In this document: piece by piece, positions 27,703-36,648 of the stretch
How positions within the stretch are numbered: position 1 is the first letter of the stretch
Layout: every line of letters starts with the position of its first letter
Assembly: GCA_017429685.1 (NCBI GenBank)
Contig: JAFROL010000010.1
Span: forward strand, 1 to 64,000
Source of the DNA: Bacteroidales bacterium
GTDB taxonomy: Bacteria; Bacteroidota; Bacteroidia; Bacteroidales; P3
Length of the DNA stretch: 64,000 nucleotides
Direction of reading: 5' to 3'
The notes under the pieces: generated by a model
What the model saw: only the letters and a program-made list of their open reading frames with translations
Told to the model about the DNA's origin: nothing
The model's database searches: none
Made by a program: the position numbers and the translations under genes

Positions 27703-29142
27703 ATGCTACGCAAACGACTGACCATCATTATCCTGGCAATACTTTGCCTCGCCGCCCAACCGGCCACCGCAGGCCGCGGCAAAAAACAACAGCCACAAAA
27801 GGGCTACCACTTCACGCTATTCATTTATGGCAACAACGACACAGTGATGTACCTCGGCAACTACTATGCCGGCCGCACCTACGCTTTCGACACGGCATAC
27901 AAGACGCCCAAGGGGATGTTCGTTTTCGACGACAAGGAGCGCGAGCTGAAGCCCGGACTTTATTTCTTCGTCAACCCCACCGGCACCTATGTCGAATTTG
28001 CCGTCTACGGCAACGAGAAACTCAATTTCCACTTCGATACCGAAGAACCTGGATGGCAGACAAATATGAACGTCAAAGGGTCGGAACAGAACCGCATCCT
28101 GTTCGACTACCACAAAGCCAACCGCGCAATATACCGGGCCACCGACTCGGCACGCGCCAACATCACCGACAGCGCCGAGCTGGCCATTTTCAGACGTCGC
28201 CAGGCCCTGCTGATGGACAGTATAAAGTATGCCTATATCGACGAAAACCCCAACAGTATGCTGGCCCTTCTGATGAACGCCACACGCGAGCCCGACCCTC
28301 CAAAGGATGGACCTGACGGCAAAAAACTCAACGACCGCGAACTGTGGGAGTATTATATGGACCACTACTTCGACCATACTCGTCTGGACGATGACGCCCT
28401 GATACGCACACCGGAAATGGTTTTCAAGAAACGGCTGGACCGCTATCTGGACGGATACCTCAAGAACGCTCCACCCGAAACAATCATCGAATATGTCGAC
28501 AAACTGATAGACAAGGCGAAACCGTCGAAAGAGAATTTCCGCTATCTCGTCCACACCATCACCGAGAAATACCTGCAAAGCAACGTTATGAGCTACGACG
28601 CCGTGTACGTCCACCTGGTGAAACGATATATCGAGCCGGGCCTGTGCGAATGGATGTCGCCTTCGACAGTCGACGCCAATGTGAAACGCGCCGACAAATG
28701 GGATAAGCTGCTCATCGGCAAGACTGCACCGCAGCTGATAATGAAAGACGAAAAAGGACAGTGGCACAACCTCTATGCCAACAACAACAAGTACACCCTG
28801 CTCATCTTCTGGTCGCCGACCTGCGGACACTGCAAAACCATCATCCCCGACCTCTACAAGCGCTATGCAAAATACAAGGAACGCTGCGACATCGGCACCT
28901 TCGCCATCCTCAGCGAACCCGACGAAGAGACGCACCCCAAATGGATTGAATTCATCAAAAACAACAACCTCAACTGGCTGAATATCGACGGTGCCGAAGC
29001 CAACATCGACTGGCACGACGTCTACGACATCGAAACGACTCCGCAGATTTACCTCTTGGACAAGGACAAAAAAATCCTGGCCAAAAAACTGAATGCCGAA
29101 ACCTTCGAGGAGGTAATAAAGATACTGGAGAAGATTGAGTAA
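27703..29142 (+). CDS. exported TlpA-like thiol-disulfide protein with DUF5106/DUF4369-like N-terminal part
   Basis: Signal peptide (LTIIILAILCLAAQPATAG), then a beta-rich domain (residues about 30-130) of the DUF4369 kind, a helical DUF5106-like domain (about 150-330), and a C-terminal thioredoxin/redoxin domain with GKTAPQLIMKDEKGQWHNL, the active site FWSPTCGHCKT (CGHC) and a cis-Pro segment ETTPQIYLLD. It is a periplasmic reductase or isomerase of the type abundant in Bacteroidetes. The stop codon is followed at once by a GGAAGTTAA repeat array. Confidence 0.9.
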   Translation: MLRKRLTIIILAILCLAAQPATAGRGKKQQPQKGYHFTLFIYGNNDTVMYLGNYYAGRTYAFDTAYKTPKGMFVFDDKERELKPGLYFFVNPTGTYVEFAVYGNEKLNFHFDTEEPGWQTNMNVKGSEQNRILFDYHKANRAIYRATDSARANITDSAELAIFRRRQALLMDSIKYAYIDENPNSMLALLMNATREPDPPKDGPDGKKLNDRELWEYYMDHYFDHTRLDDDALIRTPEMVFKKRLDRYLDGYLKNAPPETIIEYVDKLIDKAKPSKENFRYLVHTITEKYLQSNVMSYDAVYVHLVKRYIEPGLCEWMSPSTVDANVKRADKWDKLLIGKTAPQLIMKDEKGQWHNLYANNNKYTLLIFWSPTCGHCKTIIPDLYKRYAKYKERCDIGTFAILSEPDEETHPKWIEFIKNNNLNWLNIDGAEANIDWHDVYDIETTPQIYLLDKDKKILAKKLNAETFEEVIKILEKIE

Positions 29143-29210
29143 GGGGAAGTTAAGGGAAGTTAGAGGAAGTTAAGGGGAGTTAGAGGGAAGTTAAGGGAAG
29201 TTAAGGGACA
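29143..29210. repeat. GGAAGTTAA array at gene end
   Basis: Six or seven degenerate units of about 9-10 bp (GGAAGTTAAG, GGAAGTTAGA) start directly at the stop codon of the redoxin gene. Just downstream, a short direct repeat (TCAAACATTTCATCCAATATA) occurs twice before the next gene. Confidence 0.8.
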
Positions 29211-29286
29211 ATACATTTTCAGATCCACTATATCAACGTCAAACATTTCATCCAATATAGCGTCAAACATTTCATCCAATATAACA

Positions 29287-31392
29287 ATGAATAAACGTTT
29301 AATCATCATCGGCTGCGCAGCACTGACACTGATGGCAGCCTGCAAAAACAAGGACAATATGGACAATCCTTTCTTCGGGGAATGGAACACGCCATACGGC
29401 ATCCCCGATTTCGAAAAAATCAAACCCGAGCATTATATGCCCGCCTTTGAAGAAGGCATAGCACGCCAAAAAGCCGAAATCGACGCCATTGCCAACAACT
29501 CCGAAGCGCCGACGTTCGCCAACACCATCGAGGCCCTCGAACAGAGCGGCGACCTGCTCAACGAGGTCAGCGCCGTCTTCTTCAATCTGGCCGAGTGCAT
29601 CAACAGCCCCGAAATGGAGAAGATTGCCGAAGAGGCCACACCCCTCGTCTCCGCCCACGGCGACGACATTATGCTCAACGCCAAACTCTTCGAGCGCGTC
29701 AAGGCCGTCTACGAGCAGCGCGAATCCCTCGGACTGGACGGCGAGCAGATGCGTCTGGTCGAGGAGACCTACAAGAACTTTGTCCGCAACGGCGCCAACA
29801 TCCCGGCCGACAAGCAAGACCGCTTCCGCGAAATCAACAGCCTGCTGGCATCGCTGACGCTGCGTTTCGGCAACAACGTGCTGGCCGCCACCAACCAATA
29901 CAGTCTCAGCCTCGATGCCGACAAGGCCCGCAGCATCGGCCTCGGCGACGACCAGCTGGCAGCAGCCTTCGAGGCCAGCGCAGCAGCAGGCATCGACGAC
30001 CACGCCCGTTTCACACTCGACATCCCCAGCTGGGAACCTTTTATGCAGAACTGCACCGACCGCGAGCTGCGCCAACAGATGTGGGAGGCCTACGCCAACC
30101 GCTGCACCGGCGAAAACTATAACAACAGCGTCCTTATCGACAGCATCGTCAACCTGCGTCTGGAACGCGCCAACATCCTTGGCTTCGAAAGCCACGCCGC
30201 CTACACGCTCGACGACTGCCTGGCCAAGACCCCCGAGGCTGTCTACCAGTGCCTGATGGACCTCTGGACCCCCGCCCTGAACAAGGCAAAACAGGAGCGC
30301 GACGAGTACCAGAAGATGCTCGAGAAGGACCAGCCCGGCGCCAAGCTGCAGCCTTGGGACTGGCGCTACTACTGCGAGAAGATGCGCAAGGAACGCTATG
30401 CGCTGAACGACGACGAGATACGTCCCTACTTCCCGCTCGACAAGGTGCGCGAGGGCGCCTTCACCGTTGCCAACAAGCTCTACGGCATCACCTTCCGCGA
30501 AAACAACAAGCTGCCCAAGTACCATCCCGAAGCCATAAGCTACGAAGTGCTTGACGGCGACAAGGTTATCGCCATACTCTATATGGACTTCTTCCCGCGC
30601 GAAAGCAAACGCAGCGGCGCCTGGATGACCAACTTCCGCGAGCAATACATTGACAAAGACGGCAACAACGTCATCCCCATCATCTCGATGGTCTGCAACT
30701 TCACCAAACCCACCAAGGACAAACCCTCGCTGCTCAACTTCGACCAGAGCGAGACCCTCTTCCACGAGTTCGGCCACTGCCTGCACGGCATTCTGAGCCA
30801 GTGCCACTACCGCTCGCTGAGCGGCACCAACGTGCCCCGCGACTTCGTCGAGATGCCCAGCCAGGTGATGGAAAACTGGTGCCGCCACCCGCAGGTGATG
30901 AAAGAATACGCCCGCCACTACAAGACCGGCGAGGCCATCCCTGACAGCCTCATAGCCAAAATCGAAGCCGCCGGCACCTTCGGACAGGGCTTCATCAACA
31001 CCGAGCTGCTGGCAGCCTCGCTGCTCGATATGGACTACCACAGCATCACCAAGCCCACCAAGATCGTCCTGCCCGACTTCGAAGACCAGGCGATGGCCAA
31101 AATCGGCCTCATCCCCGAAATCATCAGCCGCTACAAGAGCTGCTACTTCCAGCACATCTTCAGCGGCGGATACTCGGCAGGCTACTACAGCTACACCTGG
31201 ACCGCCATCCTCGACGCCGACGCCTTCGAGGCCTTCCGCGAGAGCGGCGACCTCTACAACCCCGAGCTGGCCAAGAAGTTCCGCTTCCTCCTTTCGCATG
31301 GCAACACCATCGACCCGATGAAGATGTATGTCGACTTCCGCGGCAAACAGCCCAGCGTCGAACCCCTCAAACGCAACCGCGGCCTGATTTGA
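29287..31392 (+). CDS. M3 family metallopeptidase (Dcp-like), lipoprotein
   Basis: Thimet-type zinc peptidase of 701 aa. The N-terminus MNKRLIIIGCAALTLMAAC is a lipoprotein signal, so unlike cytoplasmic Dcp it is probably membrane-anchored in the cell envelope. ETLFHEFGHCLHGIL gives the HExxH zinc site, and the distal part has the conserved GGYSAGYYSYTW segment near the third ligand and substrate site. Peptidyl-dipeptidases of this family remove C-terminal dipeptides from oligopeptides. The stop is followed by a GCTGAAA heptamer array. Confidence 0.95.
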   Translation: MNKRLIIIGCAALTLMAACKNKDNMDNPFFGEWNTPYGIPDFEKIKPEHYMPAFEEGIARQKAEIDAIANNSEAPTFANTIEALEQSGDLLNEVSAVFFNLAECINSPEMEKIAEEATPLVSAHGDDIMLNAKLFERVKAVYEQRESLGLDGEQMRLVEETYKNFVRNGANIPADKQDRFREINSLLASLTLRFGNNVLAATNQYSLSLDADKARSIGLGDDQLAAAFEASAAAGIDDHARFTLDIPSWEPFMQNCTDRELRQQMWEAYANRCTGENYNNSVLIDSIVNLRLERANILGFESHAAYTLDDCLAKTPEAVYQCLMDLWTPALNKAKQERDEYQKMLEKDQPGAKLQPWDWRYYCEKMRKERYALNDDEIRPYFPLDKVREGAFTVANKLYGITFRENNKLPKYHPEAISYEVLDGDKVIAILYMDFFPRESKRSGAWMTNFREQYIDKDGNNVIPIISMVCNFTKPTKDKPSLLNFDQSETLFHEFGHCLHGILSQCHYRSLSGTNVPRDFVEMPSQVMENWCRHPQVMKEYARHYKTGEAIPDSLIAKIEAAGTFGQGFINTELLAASLLDMDYHSITKPTKIVLPDFEDQAMAKIGLIPEIISRYKSCYFQHIFSGGYSAGYYSYTWTAILDADAFEAFRESGDLYNPELAKKFRFLLSHGNTIDPMKMYVDFRGKQPSVEPLKRNRGLI

Positions 31393-31440
31393 ACGGAAAG
31401 CTGAAAGCTGAAAGCTGAAAACTGAAAGCTGAAAACGACT
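31390..31440. repeat. GCTGAAA heptamer array at gene end
   Basis: TGAACGGAAA at the stop codon is followed by five units of GCTGAAA/ACTGAAA. The htpG stop has nearly the same start (TGAACGGAAAAG...). A CTTTAAC-type heptamer run follows up to the next gene. Confidence 0.85.
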
Positions 31441-31504
31441 CCGATTCCAAAAACTCTTTAACCTTTAATCTTTAACCTTTAAACTTTATTAAACCTTTAT
31501 ATAA

Positions 31505-32215
31505 ATGGGAAGAGCATTTGAATACCGCAAAGCAAGAAAACTGAAACGCTGGGGACATATGGCCCGCACCTTCACCAAGATAGGCAAAGAAATCGAACTG
31601 GCAGTGCTGGCCGGCGGCCCCGACCCGTCGAGCAACCTGCGCCTGCGCCTGCTGATGCAGACCGCCAAGAGCGAGAGTATGCCCAAGGAGAACGTCGAAC
31701 GCGCCATAAAACGCGCCACCGAAAAGGACAAATCGGCCTACAAAGAGGTCGTCTACGACGGCAAGGGCCCTCACGGCACAGCATTCGTCGTGGAGACGGC
31801 AACTGATAACCCCACCCGCACCGTCGCCAACATCCGCGCCGCCTTCGTGCGCGGCAAAGGCGAGCTGGGCACGATGGGGATGAACGACTTCCTCTTCGAA
31901 CGCAAGTGCAGCTTTGTCGTGGCCTGGCGCGACGACATCGATATGGACGAACTGGAGCTTGAACTCATCGACTGCGACATCGACGAAGTGTTCCGCGACG
32001 AGGACGAGATAATGATCTACGCCGACTTCAAGAACTACGGCCCCATATCCAAGTACCTCGAAGACAAAGGCTACGAAATCAAGTCGTTCAAGTTCGAACG
32101 CATACCGCTGACGATGCGCGAGCTGAGCCCCGAGGAGCAGGAGGACGTCAACGGCCTCATCGAGCGCCTCGAAGCCGACGACGACGTGGTCAACGTGTTC
32201 CACAATATGGCCTGA
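31505..32215 (+). CDS. yebC: YebC/PmpR family protein, paralogue 1
   Basis: Member of the YebC/PmpR family, described as transcription factors and, for some members, as ribosome-associated factors that relieve stalling. Signatures are the basic N-terminus RKARKLKRWGHMARTFTKIGKEI, LAGGPDPSSNLRLRLLMQTAKSESMPKENVERAIKRA, and the acidic C-terminal domain ending IERLEADDDVVNVFHNM. It is 236 aa. A second paralogue occurs at 46474, with the more typical N-terminus (MSGHNKWSKIK). This copy ends at a strong terminator. Confidence 0.93.
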   Translation: MGRAFEYRKARKLKRWGHMARTFTKIGKEIELAVLAGGPDPSSNLRLRLLMQTAKSESMPKENVERAIKRATEKDKSAYKEVVYDGKGPHGTAFVVETATDNPTRTVANIRAAFVRGKGELGTMGMNDFLFERKCSFVVAWRDDIDMDELELELIDCDIDEVFRDEDEIMIYADFKNYGPISKYLEDKGYEIKSFKFERIPLTMRELSPEEQEDVNGLIERLEADDDVVNVFHNMA

Positions 32216-32243
32216 AATTTTGTATTTTTGGTCCCAAAACAGA

Positions 32244-32282
32244 GTGCCTTTCTGCCAACCACAGCAGAAAGGCATCTTTTTT
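32244..32282 (+). terminator. rho-independent terminator of yebC paralogue 1
   Basis: Perfect 11-bp stem TGCCTTTCTGC/GCAGAAAGGCA with an 8-nt loop followed by a T-run. Confidence 0.9.
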
Positions 32283-32370
32283 ACACACATATACCATCGT
32301 ATATATCAACAATATACATCAAAACAAAAACTTTTTTTCGCCAATTTTCCTCCAATTCAAAAAAAAGTTG

Positions 32371-32378
32371 TACTTTTG
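32371..32378 (+). promoter_or_regulatory. -7 box for tRNA-Glu
   Basis: TACTTTTG followed by C matches TAnnTTTG, about 77 bp upstream of the tRNA 5' end. Confidence 0.6.
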
Positions 32379-32454
32379 CACCCGATTTCGCAAGAGAAAT
32401 CACACCAATAACCACGCATAAGAGCGTGGTTGTCGGCAAAGCCGACACCAACAC

Positions 32455-32528
32455 GCCGCATTCGTCTAGTGGTCCAGGACAACTGCCTCTCACGCAGTAG
32501 ATCATCGGTTCGACTCCGATATGCGGTA
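32455..32528 (+). tRNA. tRNA-Glu (anticodon CTC)
   Basis: Acceptor GCCGCAT/ATGCGGT (first pair G-U), tRNA-Glu-type D arm with GTCTAGTGGTCCAGGAC, anticodon stem ACTGC/GCAGT with loop CTCTCAC (anticodon CTC), T stem ATCGG/CCGAT with loop TTCGACT, and discriminator A; CCA is not encoded. Its last bases and the following terminator are partly repeated at 39435, which makes it the likely integration site of an island. Confidence 0.95.
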
Positions 32529-32543
32529 CAAAAGCGATAGAAT
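32525..32543 (+). repeat. 19-bp direct repeat, left end of island (attL-like)
   Basis: GGTACAAAAGCGATAGAAT spans the last four bases of tRNA-Glu and the start of its terminator. The identical 19 bp occur at 39435-39453, again followed by a terminator stem. Confidence 0.8.
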
Positions 32544-32563
32544 CTTTTTCTGTCGCTTTTTTT
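32530..32563 (+). terminator. rho-independent terminator of tRNA-Glu
   Basis: AAAAGCGATAGAA pairs with TTCTGTCGCTTTT (one G-U pair) around a 5-nt loop, with a T-run. Confidence 0.85.
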
Positions 32564-32721
32564 ATTTTGTCCTTTAATTCTCCAAAAAATCCTTTCCCCG
32601 TGGGCAGAAATCAATAAATCCAATTGAGTTTTTCTCTTTGTAATAATGCTGTATTTCGTTGATTATTAGGTAATGGAAATTGAATTTTATCCCGTAAAGG
32701 CTCAGTATCAAATAAAATGCG

Positions 32722-32729
32722 TATCTTTG
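32722..32729 (+). promoter_or_regulatory. -7 box upstream of a candidate structured RNA
   Basis: TATCTTTG followed by C is an exact TAnnTTTG match. The next start codon is 303 bp away, so transcription from here would first make a long untranslated stretch. Confidence 0.55.
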
Positions 32730-32735
32730 CACCTG

Positions 32736-32976
32736 ATTTAGACGCGAGTTGTCTAAGCGATGCAAAAAGCATTTGTAAAAGGTCACTCTTGAAATTTGCC
32801 CAATTTCAATCATATCAGCTGACTCCGATACTGATGCCTTTGCTTATTTGGTATGTTTTCGCCACAAAGCGTTAGCATATTTCAAAGCATGGGATAAAGT
32901 TCGTAGGTTTCAAGCTGATAGGTCGGGCAAAACCTCAAGAGTTGAAACAAGCAACATTGTCTCCATGCTTTTTTAT
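32736..32976 (+). ncRNA. candidate structured RNA or attenuated leader
   Basis: About 240 nt between an exact promoter box and a stem ending in a T-run contain no good frame but several hairpins: ATGC/GCAT, GAAATT/AATTTC (32791-32807), and a nested structure of AAAGCATGG/CCATGCTTT (32884-32892 with 32963-32971), GTTTCAA/TTGAAAC and AGGT/ACCT, followed by TTTTTATT. It could be an independent small RNA of the island or a leader controlling the 401-aa gene 60 bp downstream. I recognise no named RNA family. Confidence 0.4.
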
Positions 32977-33031
32977 TGAGTTAATAACCGCCAATCCGGG
33001 AGATAGAACGGCGACAAAAAGGGAGTAGCGA

Positions 33032-34237
33032 ATGGACTATATCTCGGAGGCTGAACGATTGAGGCTCTACTACAAAGGGCTTTCCGAGGCTGGCGGCAAA
33101 AAACAACTTGCCAGTGTCTACCCTGATATTGTGTCCGACGTTGAAGACCCAGACAACGATACGACTATAAAAGAGTGTTCTGAGTATCTCCTCAACACGA
33201 TGCTTCCACTTTACCACAAGCTCGCCTACGTCAACAACAACCGTTTCATACACGAAGACCTCTCTCTGTTCGAACCCCTGCCACAGCGATTATACACCGC
33301 TAGCGAGATTTATGCCGCATTACAGACTTTTGCTCCATACGCCGTCGGAGAGATAATCCGTACCATTGGCTGCTCTTCTGCCACGTTGGCACAGTTGCAG
33401 CAAGCGTTTTCCTCACAGGACAAGGCTGCGTTCACCAACATCATCGACACTCAGGACTGCGACCTGAGTTTGGTGAGCTCCGTTTGCGAATATCTCTGGC
33501 CTCTGTACATCCACCAAGCAGACCCAACGGAGGAGGACATTATCTCCAGCCTCGATGCAGTAGCCGGTATACTCCGTTACGAGCAACATCCCATCAGCCG
33601 ATCTTCCCAAAAACTGAGCGAGGCGGTGGAACCCTATCTCGATGGTGGCGACGAGGAATCTTATTTGCAAAAACTTGAACAATATAACTATGATGCTTTC
33701 GACAGCCTGTGTTCCTTCTATCGCGACAACTACGACCGCTTCAAGCCAAAGGAACGCAAACAGATTGAGCCGATTATCTTGAATGGTGGCGGCAGCATCG
33801 ACGGTGAGTTCAACCTGCCCGATGACTATTTCTCGATTCGTAACGAATCAGACCACTTCGAAGAGTTTTTTGGGCTGCATCCCGACGTAGTAAAGGCTGG
33901 TTCCGGACAGTTCGAATTACTTGTAAACACATTATCGCAGTTGGGCTATATTGACTCTACCCCTGCCGTCAAACGTCTTTTCGCCTACCGTTTCTCTGGC
34001 CGTATGCGTCCTGCGAAGGTTGCGCCTATCGAATGGCACGGCAAAAACGGCAACTCATACGAGCTCATCTATATGGTACGCAATATGACGGAGAGAGCCA
34101 ACTACCGTAAGATGCGGAATTTCTTTTTTGGACCAAAGTGGGTTGCTGACCGGGATAGTAGTTATGCCCGTGGTGCCGACTACCGCCTGAAAGAACTTCT
34201 CCATAAACTGTACCCTACACTACCCGACCAACTGTAA
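33032..34237 (+). CDS. unrecognised island protein, 401 aa
   Basis: First protein gene of the tRNA-Glu island. No signal peptide or membrane segment is visible; the product is acidic, mainly helical in appearance, and cytoplasmic. The C-terminal third has a denser conserved-looking core (LFAYRFSGRMRPAKVAPIEWHGKNG, YELIYMVRNMTERANYRKMRNFF) that could be a DNA- or protein-binding domain of a Bacteroidetes-specific family. A Gly-rich GGGSIDGEFNLP segment sits near residue 252. It lies just downstream of the candidate structured RNA. I assign no function. Confidence 0.75.
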   Translation: MDYISEAERLRLYYKGLSEAGGKKQLASVYPDIVSDVEDPDNDTTIKECSEYLLNTMLPLYHKLAYVNNNRFIHEDLSLFEPLPQRLYTASEIYAALQTFAPYAVGEIIRTIGCSSATLAQLQQAFSSQDKAAFTNIIDTQDCDLSLVSSVCEYLWPLYIHQADPTEEDIISSLDAVAGILRYEQHPISRSSQKLSEAVEPYLDGGDEESYLQKLEQYNYDAFDSLCSFYRDNYDRFKPKERKQIEPIILNGGGSIDGEFNLPDDYFSIRNESDHFEEFFGLHPDVVKAGSGQFELLVNTLSQLGYIDSTPAVKRLFAYRFSGRMRPAKVAPIEWHGKNGNSYELIYMVRNMTERANYRKMRNFFFGPKWVADRDSSYARGADYRLKELLHKLYPTLPDQL

Positions 34238-34284
34238 TTTTATCTATAATTGTCTATAACTGAAAAACAGAACCGAATAACAAG

Positions 34285-34292
34285 TAATTTTG
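34285..34292 (+). promoter_or_regulatory. -7 box for the 72-aa gene
   Basis: TAATTTTG followed by C matches TAnnTTTG, 31 bp before the ATG. Confidence 0.55.
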
Positions 34293-34322
34293 CAAAAATA
34301 TAAACCTTTAAATCTTAACGAT

Positions 34323-34541
34323 ATGGTATACAGAGTAACCGTCAAGAGCAGCAAGCTCACAAGTGGCATCCGCGTCGAGCGCGGCATGAGTGTGGATGTG
34401 GTAACCAACAACATCACCAACCCAGTAACGACCAACGGAGGCCAAGCCGTAGCCGATGCCTTTATGCGTATCTATGGCATCGACATCCGTAGGGCTGGCG
34501 CATTAAGCATGGCATATTTGGACGTTCAAAGAATTGGATAA
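34323..34541 (+). CDS. small island protein, 72 aa (DUF6140-like?)
   Basis: The protein begins MVYRVTVKSSKLTSGIRVE and ends with AFMRIYGIDIRRAGALSMAYLDVQRIG. The compact alpha/beta appearance and the VKS-K-TSGIRVERGMSVDVVT segment resemble small Bacteroidetes proteins I associate tentatively with DUF6140; that assignment is from memory and unverified. It has its own promoter and lies 70 bp before the zinc-ribbon/membrane protein gene, so the two may be expressed together. Confidence 0.75.
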   Translation: MVYRVTVKSSKLTSGIRVERGMSVDVVTNNITNPVTTNGGQAVADAFMRIYGIDIRRAGALSMAYLDVQRIG

Positions 34542-34610
34542 AAGTACTAATATGGATAATGCACATTTAGCACATTTACATAGCAAGAATAATAAAAATA
34601 ATAGTTAAAT

Positions 34611-36242
34611 ATGGCAAAGATAATAATCAACAAATGCCCTAATTGTGGCACATGGTGCGAAGCCGAGGCCAAAGGTATTGTCGGAAAGTTGTTCAGAGGA
34701 TGGGGGAATACCATGGAACAAACATCCGAAATGGGAAGTAAACTGCTCGGTGGTTTTGGAGAATTTACAGGAGCCGTTGTTGGAACATATATGGGGGCAG
34801 CGAATGGTCTTATTGAGGCCGTTGCTGGCGACAAGTTCCAGTTTGTTTGCCCTGAATGTGGTGCTAAATGGAGTACGGATGACGAAAAGGATGACCAAAC
34901 ACCTCTTTTCAATCTGGAAAAAGAAGTGATAGATCTCGTTGACAAGTTCGGCGAAGCATGTATGAACGGGAATGACGGTCTCAACAAATATGAACGTCAG
35001 GTACAGGCCAAATTGAATGACTCCCGTAATTCAGAGTTGACCAAGATATATCTGTACGATATGCTTGCTGCTACCCAGCATGAGAAGGGAGAGGGTGCAA
35101 AAGCCCTTTCATCTGTCAATGGTGCCTTGGCCATTTCTAAAGACAGTCCTCTTTCGTTGTCCATAAAGGGTTATGTTCTAGGCTCTGGCAGGAATGCCTC
35201 TGATGCTGTAGCAGCCCTCAGCTCCTTAATCAACTATAAAGAGTTTTCAACGGATGGAAATTCTGTCTTATATACCAATGAACAGTTCCACGACCGTTTT
35301 GTGGAAATACAAAATCAATATGCAACAGGTTTCCTCAACATACCAGTTGAGCAACGAAGATTTCTTTACTTGGTGGACGGCAATATCGACGATAAACTGA
35401 AATCCTTGCCTGAGAATGTCAAGTTGCTTCCAGTATCTAGCCTACCCACAGAGCTTGAAATTTTGGGATTGCCACAGGATAACACTCTATACATCTGCCA
35501 TCCGTATAAGGGCAATATGTATATCCCTGCCTCAGACTATCAATTAGAGCTCATCCGAGACGAATTACACGAATTTTGCCATATTATGGAATGTCTCGGT
35601 GCAAAATATATTTCTCTCCGTGACAGTCATTCAAACAGTGCTGAAGAAATGAGGAGCAGGAGTAATTCCACCAAGGCTTCTGTAGGTTACGAAGAAAAGT
35701 CGCTAAACTCCAATGTTTCGACAGCTACAAACAAGAGCATTAGTGCAATGGTCTCGCAAGAGCTTTCTGAGATCAAGGAATTCCGCTGTACACCCGACAG
35801 AAAGCCCTATCTTCCAAACGACAAAGTCTGGTATGGGCATCGACAGGAATGGCAAAGGAAGGTTGTCAGCCGTCTGGAAGGAAGACTGATTAAAGACGTG
35901 TACACTATAGCCACATCACATACAGAGTCAATATCCTCTTCGAAAAAACTTGCTGTGGAAGCTGAGGTGAAAGCCCTCGGTGCTGAACTTGGCGGTGGTT
36001 ATGAGGGTGAATCTTCTTTCTCTATCCAGCAGTCAGAGTCTTATGCCCAGCAGGTTGAAGTGGAGTTTTACCCACTTGAAGAATATGAAACAAAACCACA
36101 ACGAAAAATATCGACGACCAACAACATTCTTATGACCGATGAGAAGATGCCCAAGAAAACGAATTGGACAGTTGTCGCATTGGTTGGTGTGATAGTTGTG
36201 CTAGCCGTCATTCTGGGTGTTGTATTGCTTCAGCTGACATGA
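34611..36242 (+). CDS. tail-anchored protein with split zinc ribbon, 543 aa
   Basis: The N-terminus has CPNCGTWC (Cys9, 12, 16) and CPECGAKW (Cys80, 83). These could form one zinc ribbon split by a 60-residue Gly-rich amphipathic insert (GNTMEQTSEMGSKLLGGFGEFTG...). The middle is mixed alpha/beta. Residues about 350-490 are Ser/Thr-rich with alternating polarity (TNKSISAMVSQEL, ATSHTESISSSKKLAVEAE, GGGYEGESSFSIQQSESYA), a pattern seen in beta-barrel pore-forming proteins but not diagnostic. Residues 517-543 form one C-terminal membrane segment. No family was recognised. The stop overlaps the next start (ATGA). Confidence 0.8.
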   Translation: MAKIIINKCPNCGTWCEAEAKGIVGKLFRGWGNTMEQTSEMGSKLLGGFGEFTGAVVGTYMGAANGLIEAVAGDKFQFVCPECGAKWSTDDEKDDQTPLFNLEKEVIDLVDKFGEACMNGNDGLNKYERQVQAKLNDSRNSELTKIYLYDMLAATQHEKGEGAKALSSVNGALAISKDSPLSLSIKGYVLGSGRNASDAVAALSSLINYKEFSTDGNSVLYTNEQFHDRFVEIQNQYATGFLNIPVEQRRFLYLVDGNIDDKLKSLPENVKLLPVSSLPTELEILGLPQDNTLYICHPYKGNMYIPASDYQLELIRDELHEFCHIMECLGAKYISLRDSHSNSAEEMRSRSNSTKASVGYEEKSLNSNVSTATNKSISAMVSQELSEIKEFRCTPDRKPYLPNDKVWYGHRQEWQRKVVSRLEGRLIKDVYTIATSHTESISSSKKLAVEAEVKALGAELGGGYEGESSFSIQQSESYAQQVEVEFYPLEEYETKPQRKISTTNNILMTDEKMPKKTNWTVVALVGVIVVLAVILGVVLLQLT

Positions 36243-36586
36243 GTAAATCCAATACCATCGACTTTCCACAAAATACTCGCCGCACTTATACGGCTGTGAA
36301 ACGCGCTTTCGAAAAGTGCGGCGAGTTTCACCATGTCCGTTGCGACGAGCGAACCTTTGTCATCACCGCTCGTCATGGAGCATCGCTATTGGCATTAGGT
36401 GAGAAGATAGAGGTGCATGTGGTGGCAACGGGTACTCAATCCTGCCAAGTGCGGATAATTTCTGGCAATCAGATTCCGCTAAACATATTCAACATTGGCA
36501 GCAACAAACGCAATGTCACCAACCTCTCGGACTGGATCTCCAACCAAGTCTACCGTCTATGCAGCGACGCAGAACTTTTTCTATAA
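36239..36586 (+). CDS. small unrecognised island protein, 115 aa
   Basis: The ATG overlaps the stop of the zinc-ribbon/membrane gene in the form ATGA, which indicates translational coupling and so a functional link. The product looks like a single small alpha/beta domain: TYTAVKRAFEKCGEFHHVRCDE, then strands ERTFVITARHGASLLALGEKIEVHVV and CQVRIISGNQIPLNIFNIGSNKRNV. Cytoplasmic; no catalytic motif. A longer frame begins further upstream inside the previous gene, but the coupled ATG is preferred. Confidence 0.75.
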   Translation: MSKSNTIDFPQNTRRTYTAVKRAFEKCGEFHHVRCDERTFVITARHGASLLALGEKIEVHVVATGTQSCQVRIISGNQIPLNIFNIGSNKRNVTNLSDWISNQVYRLCSDAELFL

Positions 36587-36622
36587 TTGTCTACATTATC
36601 AGAACGACAGCGAAATAGGGTG

Positions 36623-36630
36623 TATCTTTG
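36623..36630 (+). promoter_or_regulatory. -7 box for the island ATPase
   Basis: TATCTTTG followed by C is an exact TAnnTTTG match, 19 bp before the ATG. Confidence 0.6.
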
Positions 36631-36648
36631 CAAACAAAATAAGCAGAC

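Noticed and set aside
29299-31299. A 666-codon frame antisense to the M3 peptidase.
   Set aside because: It covers almost exactly the peptidase gene, is extremely Val/Ala/Gly-rich and shows no domain; it is a shadow of high-GC codon usage.
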